Source: Siphonodentalium dalli
Lineage: Eukaryota > Mollusca > Scaphopoda > Gadilida > Siphonodentaliidae
Assembly: GCA_032622095.1 (NCBI GenBank)
Contig: CP136061.1
Location: 124,506,754-124,570,753, forward strand
DNA: 64,000 bases
Direction: 5' to 3'
The notes below the pieces were generated by a model. That model had not been told where the DNA came from, did not search any database, and worked only from the letters and a program-made list of their open reading frames with translations. This document shows positions 47,579 through 58,849 of the stretch, in pieces (the first letter of the stretch is position 1; the number at the start of each line of letters is the position of its first letter). The position numbers and the translations under genes were made by a program.

Positions 47579-47969
47579 CCCTTTACCCAACAAAACGGCC
47601 AAAACCGGCCAAATAAAGCTTCAACAGCCTAAAATATCTTCGGTCTGTCTCAATAGAACCATACAAATATGGATATCATTGGAACCGGCTCCTTGACCAC
47701 ATTGTGATAGTTACAGTTATGCCCTGTGCCAATGCATTCTCTTATATATGCGAGTCGACCATAGGTCGCCTCGCATATATAAGAGAATGCATTGGCCTAA
47801 AAAAATCTTTTTTTTAACACTTTTTACCATTTTTCTTACATTCTTTAACAATTTTATAATTTTTAACGTGTTAAGCCAATGCATTCTCTTATATATGCGA
47901 GGCGACCTATGGTCGACTCGCATATATAAGAGAATACATTGGCACAGGGCCCTTCTGTTGGGTAAAGGG
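47579..47969. mobile_element. TTAA-flanked MITE, family A, with two hairpins
   Basis: TTAA at 47575-47578 and 47970-47973; ends CCCTTTACCCAACA and complement. Two complete copies of the CCAATGCATTCTCTTATATA hairpin (47724-47797, 47875-47947). The loops are inverted copies of each other. Confidence 0.9.
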
Positions 47970-48007
47970 TTAAACATCACCACTAACAAGAACATTGAGA
48001 AGTAGAT

Positions 48008-48632
48008 AAACTTTGTTCTTATATTAATTAATTATAGCTCTCCAATAACTAAATTTCACATGTTGAAACCATTGTTATGTAATCAAAACAGTATTGTCAA
48101 CAAACGTAGCTAATCATGTAGTAAGTTAAAATATTTTACCAAGAGTAAGGCTGGATGCAGGAATGAATGTCATCTAGTGACCCAACAATTAAAGGGACTT
48201 GTGTCCTTTCAAGTTCGTTCATGCAAAATGACATAAATTTGATAAAAGTCTGAAAAACAACTATCATCAACAAGTACATGTAAAAATAGTACGATTTTGT
48301 TCTTATTTTCGTTTTTAATAGATTTCCTATAAAGAGATTTCATATCTTGAGACCATTGTTATGTAAACATTACTGTTACAATGTCATTACAGATCAGAGT
48401 CCAACGAGATACCAAAATTTATCAAAACTCAGACGTTATAAACATTGGAAAAGGTTAAAGCCTTGAAAAATATTCTGAAAAATATATTTAGACTAAGTTA
48501 TTTAATTTACTACATGATCAGTGATATTTGTTGACAATTAACTGTAACAGTTTTGTTTACATATATAGTGTTTCAACACACATAATTTCTTTATCGGAGA
48601 ACTATCAATATTGATTATAAGAACACAGTTTA
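48008..48632. repeat. Large foldback, arms about 150 bp
   Basis: GTTCTTATAT...GCTCTCC and ACCATTGTTATGTAA near the left end are mirrored by GGAGAACTATC...TATAAGAACACA and TTACATATATAGTG near the right end; GTTGACAATA/TTGTCAACAAA words also pair. Arms are diverged. No clear target duplication. Confidence 0.65.
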
Positions 48633-48699
48633 TCGATTTGTCCATGTTCTTCTGCGAGTGCCTTGGGTTCCTTTAACCTCATCGATCTTCCTACAATCG

Positions 48700-48805
48700 C
48701 TGAGAGCTTTCCGATGAATGGCAACAAGCCATATTTCCGACTAAATCCTGAAAAGTTACCCATAATTCTGCTGTGGTTAAGAAGTCGATTAATTAGAGCA
48801 TACTG
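48700..48805. mobile_element. Pogo-like MITE, right arm only
   Basis: From GAGAGCTTTCC to GCATACTG before TA. The left arm is absent. Confidence 0.8.
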
Positions 48806-49384
48806 TATAAAGATTGAATCTTCCAAGCTCATCCAATTGCCTTAATAATTCGGATGCATTGATTTTAATGAAAGCAAATATTGTTGTATTTATTTGACAT
48901 TGGACAAAACCATTGATCGGTGAAATTATATTTGAGTTTGCTAAGTACAGAATAAGCTACATGTCCCCATGCACTATGATGTTGTACTGTCTGGCTTTGA
49001 CAACATATAACATTATCTTGCTCTATATATACTGCCCCCTGAATATGCCACCAGATTTTATGTTTTTTTCTGTGATGTTTTTGTACAGGAGATCCACCGA
49101 TAATAACTTGGTTTTGATGATACTACTTCACACTTCAGACTTCAAGCATTACCTGACTATAAAATTAAAACACCCATTGATGAGATAGCTATATTCTTTC
49201 TTTATAAACAAGATCTGTGCAACAGATTTCACAGCTTTTTCTAAAAAATCTGCATTATATCTGACCACTGAACAATGGCTGGGTTTCAGTTAATTGGCAT
49301 GTGACTGTTCAGACCTTGTGCTAAATTGTGACCCTCGGGCAAGACCACTTGTACTGTGACTGTTTAGCACTACTCATTCATTAA
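48806..49384. other. Intergenic, nothing recognised
   Basis: No coding similarity or paired repeat seen. Confidence 0.45.
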
Positions 49385-49631
49385 CCCTTCCATGACTGGA
49401 GGTTCCTAAAATTTGCGAAAACCCTGTGCCAATGCATTCACTTGTATATGTGAGTCACCCATATGGAGCCTCGCATATAAAAGAGAATACATTGGCCTAA
49501 CAATATTTACATTGACCTTGTAAGTCAGTGCATTCTTTTATATATGCGAGGCTCCCTATGGGAAACTCTCATATATAAGAGAACTCACTGGCACAGGATG
49601 TTTAATATTGCACAGCTTAGTCATCAAAGGG
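49385..49631. mobile_element. TTAA-flanked MITE, family B
   Basis: TTAA at 49381-49384 and 49632-49635. Two hairpins (about 49429-49500 and 49525-49595) separated by TGACCTTGTAAGTCAGTG, as at 27570. Confidence 0.85.
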
Positions 49632-49635
49632 TTAA

Positions 49636-51107
49636 GGAAGTACTTGGTCGGGCCTCAATTGATCTCGTCAGTATTCTAACCTTGATTTTCATGTAAATTT
49701 GTTGCAACTGGGGTTGTTTCCTCATTGGTGTGACAACTGTGACATGCCATATGACCACAGTAATAATTGATGTAAAGGCTACAATAAAGGACATTGAAAC
49801 TAGTTCCCTCTATAATGTTCTGTATATTGGATCGATGATTATTATTAAAGTAGAGTTCACACGTTCACACGATTACTTTGCATTGAAATTGGATTATAGA
49901 CAATAACACTAATACATTCAGGCAGCTGCGATGTGTCTGTTAAGTTGTATGTTTTAATGCACACAATGGAGATATTCTATTCTCACCGCAACGTAAAGCA
50001 TAACGCATACCTTATATGTTGTGCATCATGACATTTCTTGTTTTCAATCGATAAAACATGGCGGCTGTCTTTGAAGTGAAGGAAAATAGACTTGTATTTA
50101 TGTCAATATACAGTGTAAGTTATTTGGATTTGATAGGTTTTGACATTATCGTAAAACTAATTTATTACAGATCGATTGATTTGCAATATTGCATTTATTC
50201 CAATTTCAAACTTATTAGCTCCTATTATTAATTGGAAGTTCCCCACTATAATGTAACGTACGCACTCATGTGAACGGCTTAACACAGACAACGGATTCAC
50301 GTCGGATTGTGTCAACGCAATGTATGGACCAACGCAAGTCATGCAATTGACTCGTCTGGACGCTCCTTAACACACAAAAATCATACTTCATCCAACATTA
50401 GATGTTGTTTCCTGTGTTTCATATGGAATATTATAGTCTTATGATGTTTGAAATCCAAAGTCTGGATACTTCATTATAAGCCAGAGTTGTTGACAATATA
50501 GGGTTGTATTATTGCAAAAAATGAATTTTTATGCTGATGATTTTTTTTTCTTCATGTTTTGTCTGTAGAATGCCTGTATGACAATATTTCAAAATTAGTT
50601 TTGACCACCCAATTTTATCAGATTTACAATTCTTAATTCACTGAGATATGCCTTGAAAATATTTATTGTGTTACTGAAGAAATACCAGTGTGGATGGCCT
50701 TAAATTGTAGTTCTTATCTGAACTCAAGTAGATCACAAATTTGCATCAAAATGCCAATGGTAATTTTCATGGATTTAATATATGCTAACTCATGCTATTT
50801 TGTAAGGTGGCAGAAAGACTCACTCATAAGTTTTCCGATGAAATCATTTTTAAGCTGATTTATGGAATGTAGTTTTTTAACATATAAGAACATATTTGAG
50901 CACCATTTATTTTGTTAAGGTCTTCTTTACTAAATACTTTTCGATGAGTAGTTACCTTACGAAATGTTCAGATAATGTCTTTGTGGAACTCATTATCTGA
51001 ACATTTTCCACCAATGAATATGAATCATTCTGCACTTGCATTATCTGTTGTCTGGTTATATTGTCTGAAATTCCTTCCATATTTGAACATTCCAGTGTAT
51101 ATTGCTA
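49636..51107. other. Intergenic, one family E fragment
   Basis: ACGAAATGTTCAGATAATG...CATTATCTGAACATTTTCC at about 50965-51012 is a family E hairpin with a shortened loop. The rest is unrecognised. Confidence 0.45.
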
Positions 51108-51352
51108 CAGTAATGCCCTAAATAATCGAATCCTTAACCACAGCATTATTATGGGTAATTTTTCAGCATTTAGTCTTGTTGCCATTCATTTGAAAGCTCT
51201 CACAGAGCTTTCCGATGAATGACAACAAGCCATATTTCCGACTCAGTGAGAGCTTTCCGATGAATGGCAACAAGAAATATTTCGGACTAAATCCTGATAA
51301 ATTACCCATAATTCTGCTGTGATTAAGAAGTGGATTATTTAGGGCATTACTG
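51108..51352. mobile_element. Pogo-like MITE with extra arm segment
   Basis: TA flanks, right arm segment duplicated as at 45967 and 47278. Confidence 0.87.
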
Positions 51353-51472
51353 TATAACTGATTTGAGAATCCTTTTAATTAAGAGTGGGTTAAAACCACT
51401 CTTCTTCATAATTATATATTTTTATATTGGTTGATTTTTGCATATTTTATTTTTGGATGTGTTGTTTGTTAT

Positions 51473-51900
51473 CAAGTTTGGATATAGTGTGTCTGACAGT
51501 TGCAGAATGAGGTCACCATTGGGTGAATTTAGTGATGCTATCTGGCATAGCAGGCTAGCATCACCAAATTCACTTGCTGGGGACCTCATTTTCTGGGTAG
51601 TATATCTATGGTATCAAATTAACATTGTTTTAGTTACTTTGTCCCTTCTGTTCAGTTTCTATATCCCCTAATTTGCAGAAGATATATTGCTTAATCGAGG
51701 TGACTATAATAGGGGAAAATCACTAACATCAACTGGGGAACTTCAACCTGATCTTAGGTCTCCTATAGCATGCAGTTGAGGCCAAGGCAGAATGAGGTCC
51801 CCAGAGGTTGAATTTGGTGACTCAAGCCTGCTGTACAGGATAGCATTAACTCTTGGGCGACCTCATTTGGCAAATGTCAGACACACAATATCCGGGCTTG
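51473..51900. mobile_element. hAT-like MITE, family F
   Basis: Perfect 8-bp duplications TTTGTTAT (51465-51472, 51901-51908). Two inner hairpins; the right one has lost part of its second arm. Confidence 0.9.
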
Positions 51901-51908
51901 TTTGTTAT

Positions 51909-52886
51909 CTTCACTGAATCTCCTCTGAAAGATACATCGTAACGTATTGTATATTTCTGGCATATATGTTGGTGTTATTATGTACATAAAGTGGTCCACG
52001 TTTTATTTAATGCTTCTGATATATATATATGTACTACTTGATGGTTGAATGAGATTAAATCCCTTCTACAACAAATTATGACTCAATTATGACCAAATTG
52101 CAATATGTTTATGAGCATCTATACATATAGATGATAGTCACTATTTTGACTGTCTCCCAAGAAGCATGGGCACAATCTTTAAAGAAGTATATTTATGTAA
52201 ACTATTACTACAGGTTTTGTGATGAGGTGGGATGGCCATATAAAATTGTGAAATTGACTGCTATCTGTATTTAGACCCCATGCAGCCACCATGTTTTCTA
52301 TTGTTTTATCTGGACTATCAACTCTGGAATATTAAAAATATTCCCCAGTATTGTTATGATAATCACCAGCAATTCACGATATGCTCTACCCTCCAGATAT
52401 TTTAAACACATTTCAGATTAACGAAACGAGTGGTCACAGGATAATAATACAGAATGCCAAATTGTCAAATTTCACACCAAACAGAGGTTGGAAAATCAAA
52501 CTATCAGAACAATTTCAACATATATAGTTTATATTTGGTCTGAAATTTGCAACTCATGATATTTTTTTCCAACTGATGGCCATTTTTAACTAAGTAAGAA
52601 TTATTCCACTTTTGGTCTAAATCAACACATTTCACAACAAATACTGGTGAAATCAAACTCAGCAGTTTCAACATATATTTTTGGAAAAGTTTAGTAATAG
52701 TTGGGGGGTGCCATTGGTGGGTACCCTCAAACACCTTGTTGCCACACCCTTGAGGAACCCAAATGAATATCCCCTTAAGGATAAACAAAATTCTACATTG
52801 TGGAAACTTGAATTTGACCCCCTTAGTATAATACCCATTTTACACCAAAAATCATTCCAAAAATTAAAATATCTGAACATTCTCGT
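51909..52886. other. Intergenic: degenerate tandem repeat
   Basis: From about 52490, GAAATCAAACT...CAGTTTCAACATATAT words recur (52497, 52650) with TTGGTCTAAATC-like spacers, a loose repeat that resumes at about 53700. Nothing coding. Confidence 0.5.
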
Positions 52887-53575
52887 CTTATTATCCCCCG
52901 AAAAATATTTTTGGAGACTGTTAAAATAGCTGGTGTCCGTCCGTCCATTCGCAATGTTCCCAGATGAGAACTTTATTTTGGCCCATATATTTGGTATGCG
53001 AGTTTATCAACTGAAAACACAGCCCATTTTTGCTGTAGTTATGGCCCGGCCCCTGTTTCGGAAAGTTTCTGGATGATAACTTTTTTGGGGTTATCGGATC
53101 GAAACCAAATTTGGTATGTGAATTTATGAGCTCAAAATACAGGTCAAGTTCAAATATGTATGGGTTCACGGTGCGCCAATTTTTCCCGGGGTTATGGTCC
53201 TTTTTCCCAGGGTTATGGTCCTTGTGAACTTAGAATTTGCCGATTATTTTGTTTTCCGGATGGTAACTTTATTTTTTGTAGTCTGCTTGCTTTTAAATTC
53301 GGTGTGTGGATGAACCACATGCAGATACAGTTCAAGTTCGAATTTGGTCTGCCAATTTTTGCTGGAGTTATGAACCTTGTTGTGCCGATTATTTTGGTTT
53401 CCAGATGATAACATTACTTTTAGTATTTAAATTGTATTGATTCATTGTACGTGGTTCAAATTTAAGAAGACAAAGGCTAAGTTTGAATTTGGTCACGGTT
53501 CGATGAATTTTGACAAGAGTTAAAAAAAAGAAGCTATTCTTACTAAGAAGCCACCTTTTCGGGGGACACATGGTT
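52887..53575. repeat. Second copy of the 35237-36130 repeat
   Basis: Starts TTATTATCCCCCGAAAAATA with CCGTCCGTCC, ends TTTTCGGGGGACACATGG. Internal TCTGGATGATAAC, CCGGATGGTAAC and CCAGATGATAAC mark the units. Confidence 0.7.
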
Positions 53576-54017
53576 GGCAATCTTTTATGTTGTGTTTGAA
53601 ATTTGTAACAGTTTGTTTCAATTAGGCAATATATTTAACAGTTTCACCAAAGATAGGGGGATAACCCCCCCCCCCCCCCCCACATGTCACCAAAGTGGAA
53701 ATCATTCTTACTTTTGGTCTAAAAACAACAAATTTCAGACTAAATATTGTTAGAAAAACTATCAAACAATTTCAACCTATTTTAAATTTGATAGGAAGGA
53801 GCACATGAGACACACCATTTCATATTGCCACGTCCCTGTGTGACTGGTTTTCTTGGTATAAAGCAAATCCGTGTATTAGTTTATCTTGTAATTTTCGAGC
53901 TATATCGATTGCCAGAATGTACCAATTTACCAAAATCATAAATGTTTTAGGATTATCCTAAAATTTCAAGTTAAAAATTATTTTGGCCTTTATAATAACT
54001 TTTTATCACTGTATGTA

Positions 54018-54274
54018 CAGTAATGCCCTAAATAATCGACTCCTTAACCAAAGCACAATTATGGGTAATTTTTCAGGATTTAGTCAGAAATATGTCTTGT
54101 TGCCATTCATCGGAAAGCTCTCACTGAGTCGGAAATATGACTTTTTGCCATTCATCAGAAAGCTCTCAGTGAGAGCTTTCCGATGAATGGCAACAAGCCA
54201 TATTTCCGACTAAATCCTGAAAAATTAATCATAATTATGCTTGGCTAAGGAGTCGATTATTTAGGGCATTACTG
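54018..54274. mobile_element. Pogo-like MITE with duplicated left arm segment
   Basis: TA flanks. Here GTCGGAAATATG...CATCAGAAAGCTCTC of the left arm is doubled, unlike 45967, where the right arm is doubled. Confidence 0.87.
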
Positions 54275-54325
54275 TAGTTTTGGTCTCAATGGAAGCGTAT
54301 TAGTGCCACCTAACAAAAAACACTA

Positions 54326-54428
54326 TCTCCTAATTAGGAGATACTATCAATCTCCTAATTAAGAGATAGTATCTCCTATGATCTCCTAATTAGGACTTAG
54401 TTTCTCATAATTAGGAGATATTATCTCC
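54326..54428. repeat. Cluster of TCTCCTAATTAGGAGATA palindromes
   Basis: An 18-bp perfect palindrome and three variants lie within 100 bp, in head-to-tail order. They are followed by CCCCCCCC tracts with TGTCGCCGCTCAG twice (about 54432 and 54474). Confidence 0.8.
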
Positions 54429-54555
54429 TCTCAGTCACCGCTCAGAGAAAGGACGTACCCCCCCCCCCCCCCTGTCGCCGCTCAGAAAGGACGTACCCCC
54501 CTTTGAGTGGCGGTTGATTTAATCTGTCGGGCTTGGCTGAACATGGATAGCTTAA

Positions 54556-54897
54556 AGGGGGACTATACACTAAATCCGACCACTTGTGTCACCATCTCAT
54601 TTTATACTCAACAGAGTTTATGCAACAAATGAATGAATTTGAGACATGTATTAGTGCAAAATACACTTGTGTGCTCTATGAATGAATAAAACAACATGGT
54701 AATTATAATGAAAATTTATTTATGACTCCAGCCGTTTGTTATTTTCATTATAATTACCATGTTGTTTGCATCATTCGTAGAGCACTCAATTGTATTTTGC
54801 ACTAATCCATGGCTCAAATTCATTCATTCATATATATTCTGTTGAGTATAAAAGGAGATGGTCCCATAAATAGCCGGATTTAGTGTACAGTATCCCT
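54556..54897. mobile_element. TTAA-flanked palindromic MITE, family D, best copy
   Basis: TTAA at 54552-54555 and 54898-54901; ends AGGGGGACTATACACTAAAT and its near complement. The arms fold back along almost their whole length around TTTATGACTCCAGCC. Confidence 0.87.
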
Positions 54898-54901
54898 TTA
54901 A

Positions 54902-57900
54902 GGGTACGGTTGGCGGTGGGTATCCTGTGAAAATATTTCCACCCGTCAAAAACCGCCACAAACAGAAAGAACATCAAAATGTAGACAGACTTTGTCCGTA
55001 TACAAATAAGAAATATCGCATAAACAGTATCTTATTGTCAAATGTTTGACCATTGTTATGTAAACAAAAGCATAAAAAGTTACTTTTCTGGTGTTTGTTT
55101 ATATTATGATGGTAAACATAAAGAGCGTTTTTTGTGGGTGAATTCCTGATATGGAACGAATAAAGAGCGTTTATGCCATTTATGTGTGATTAGCCAGTAA
55201 CATTGTGCTGTCTTCTGTAACACAATCAGGCTCTTGCTTAGGTAAAATATAGTAGGTCTTTATGATAACATGCTGTTTACGTGATGGTCATGGTATATGA
55301 ACGAAACTGTATGCGTTTTAATGTTTTTCTGTTTACAGTGATTAGAACAAATATGAATATTTTCGACAACTAAGGTCTCACATGCCTTTAAGAGAGATGT
55401 CATGCGATGTAGATTTTGGTTGTACATTCATATTTCAGTTTCCTGTCGCTTAAATCAACAAATCACTCCAAGTGCTGATAACGAACATTCAATACTTGAG
55501 GTTTTATGTTTTACAATAAGTTTAATTCTACATTATTATATTATGTTTACTTAATTTTATTTGAAATGCTTTTGGTACTTATATTGAAAAAAATAGAGTT
55601 TCATCTCTTGAGTCACCGGAAAACGAGAAGTAATATGCATGATATGTATACATGTAGAGCAGAAGTATTCAATTACGTACCATGCTTTTCGATGCACTGC
55701 ATAATGTAATTCAATGTCATAATAGATTTCAAATACACTTACATATTTCAGCACGGTATCTATTGATACATATAGATACGTTCGGTCCTTGAACATATAA
55801 GAACAAATTTTGTCGAGAAAACGGACGTGGAAGGGAACGTGTGCACATTCGTCGTGTGACTGAAGGCTAATACTGACCATCGGGAGGTGGAACATGTCTG
55901 ATATGGAAACCTAATTCATGGTTTCGTCTTTGCCACAAATCCCATCATCAAAATTTGACGTACATATTTTTGACAACTAGTGGTCAGCAACTTAAACAAC
56001 TAGGCGTACACAGACAGTGACAGACTGACGAGTAGGGTGTCCAAATAAATAATCTCTACTTTCAGATTGTGAATACACTCGAGCCAAGGCAATGTCAATT
56101 ATCAATATATGTTGCACACACAACGTCCTTTCCGTTGCAATATAGTGTGAATTCCGACAGATGCTGTATATGTGTTAAAATGACATTTGAAGAGGGAATT
56201 TTTGCGAGAAATTATTTTCTGAAGTGATCAAAGGCCGTTTTTATCTATAGAAAAGAGTCCTTCGCTCAAATGGAGCCCGCTTGCGATCGGCAAATGTGTA
56301 TGTACAATTTATACTGACGTTTATTGCTGTTGGGAAACCGTCTGTCCGGTCTGAAAACTTGTTTTTATGGTGTTTTATTGATTCTTATGTAGTAGTTATG
56401 TTCTAAAAATTGAATGTTTCGTCTTGGCGAAAGCAACTACCGATTATATGTTTGTACGGTTTAGCCACTGTGTGTCTATGTTTTGGCTGGTATTATAGTA
56501 TTACTAGACATGTCATGTAAATGTATTTATTGTATGTCGTTAACCTATACCTCTATAAATATCACAATATAGTAGGCTCTGACATCGCTTATTTATCTTC
56601 ATCGCGAGGTGTTTTGTAATAAAGCTCCGAGTCTATGATTGCATGCATGTTCACGAAGCGTAAGACACGCACACACTGCACTATAGTCGAACTAAATTTT
56701 TCTAAAATTATGGTGGTATTTTGACACCAGGTATGTGGTTGGACCGCCAGGTATAGCTAGGGTTTAAAACGGATATTCCCCTCGCTGTCGGGTATTCGGA
56801 CAAATAATCGCGATGTGATTATTTTTCCGAATACCCGTCACCGAGGGTAATATCATATTCTGAAGTCGCACTCGTTTTCATTTCAGTGCAGCGACCGCAG
56901 AAAATGACGGAACACCCACATATACTTGTTGAAATATTTTAATACAATTAAGTGAAATATTCCACTAACAATACACACACCAGTGTTGATCACACCAATT
57001 ATGAAATTGTGTTGACAAGGACAGCTCCTTCAATACCATGGTGCCACTATACTGACTATAGTATGTGAAAGGTAACAATCTTTTCAAATAAGTACACGTA
57101 GTACCATATATCTTTCAATTAAATCTTCAAGTCTTTAACTAATGTAGTTTCTCACGTTCTTGGGATCCAATTAGGTTGATAAGTATCAGACAACTGGATA
57201 CATTATGACTAATATAATTGGCTCAGTCAGCAGGCTCCCTCATATCAGCACGCTCAGTCATATCAGCAGGCTCAGTTGACATATTAAGATAGAACAAAGT
57301 AAATCACCTCTGAGCAGCTATGAGCGCGAAAAGATATAGCTGGTATAGAAAGAAGTTATAAGCCTTCATAAGGAGCCACCATTCCCTGCGTTTAACTAGT
57401 TCCCTGCCTTTGATTATAGTTCCCTGTTTTGACTGGCACCTGACCATCAGTGAATTGGTGTAATGCCCAAAATGAAGGCTGTGCGTAGCCCTTACACTCG
57501 AGTCCTTCCGCTGTCATGGTTCTAAGACGGGAAGAATGTCATGTGGTGTTATCAGGCATGCAATATAGGTTTATTCGACCCAAGGCCCGGAATAGCACAG
57601 TAAAGGCTCCTGCTACGAACATTATCCAGTAAGTTTTTCGATGTGTATGAGATTTCGTTTGCTCATGAAATAACTTTCATCGCATGGTTTATGGTATCGA
57701 TGGTCGATTCCTGATTATCATGGTACTCTGAATACAGATGGTAGCGCAAAATTAAAGTCCGACCGATACCATGCATGCCGTATAAAAGCACTCAATAAAC
57801 TCGACAAGTGACTTCGAGCTCTTGCTTTATGTTACGATCAGTTACTTGTTCACAATAGAGTTATCTCTCGCGAAACACAGACTGTACATACAATATCACA

Positions 57901-58821
57901 AGACCAGAAGCCTTTCAGGGTGGGAACTAGCGTCAAGTCGAGAAATTGCACTAAGAGTGCCTATATAACGGCGAGCTGCCTCAGCTAACTGATCGATCTG
58001 GCTCGGATATCACGAGCTTAAACTGCATGAGAAAGGTGTCTCTCGTGAATGCGCATGCCGCCCGTGCCACTCTTTCAGTTTGAAGTGAAATTAAACACAT
58101 CCCAAATGTTCCGCATCGTGCCCCACAGTACTGCACTCTACACTTGGAAAATGCCAAATCACGGGGATCAAATGAATAGTACCAGAGTTGTAAATTTGGC
58201 CTGGTTCTGGTTAGGGTGTAGTTGGATATTAAATGTTAGAGTTTCCAACTAAGACCTCTAGTCACACCCAACTCACAAATTCATATATTTCCTACCCCCA
58301 AGTCTATACCTCTGCCCCATATTTCACACCTAATTTCGTCCCCTCACCATATACCATGCAGTTCCCCTAATCTGACTGTCTGGAACTGACTTTCACACAC
58401 AATATCTTGCTGTCAATTTCTTGGTTCCCTTTAACAGTAGCTGTCAGGTTGTCATTCCTGTGTGACATGGATATTCTAGGAAACAAGATAGCTAAATCGA
58501 GGAGTCCGTATTATTTTGAATTTTTTAGCTATACGGAAACGGCACAACATTTCAACCGGATTAAGTTAGTACTGACTGTTCAGATGGAGCATCTAAGCTT
58601 TGTCATAATTCTATTGTTTTGGTATACTTTCTCGTTCGTTTGCGCTTGAGTGTGCCTTTTAGACTGATCGTTGAAGCTGAATTTGGGGATAAACCCGGAA
58701 TAAATTGGATGCAAGCTGATGTTAGGGTCATTCGACGCGGAAAACCTCAGGAACAACATAGAAAATCTGCAAAAATCCGCTATGGGAAAACTTTGTTTTA
58801 CAAGATGCCGTCCAACACATA
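54902..58821. other. Intergenic: no gene recognised, one hairpin
   Basis: Short open frames occur on both strands, but none has recognisable motifs or splice logic. A hairpin with stems of about 38 bp (four mismatches) spans 56771-56854. CAGTCATATCAGCAGGCTC-type words repeat near 57230-57275. Confidence 0.45.
56771..56854. repeat. Hairpin, stem about 38 bp
   Basis: GTCGGGTATTCGGACAAATAATC pairs with GATTATTTTTCCGAATACCC around a 7-nt loop; outer parts are also complementary. Confidence 0.85.
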
Positions 58822-58849
58822 GCGACCTGAGTTCCAATCTGTCCTAAGT
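58822..58849. repeat. 28-bp inverted repeat, left copy
   Basis: GCGACCTGAGTTCCAATCTG and 8 more bases. The exact complement lies at 63861-63888. Confidence 0.9.
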
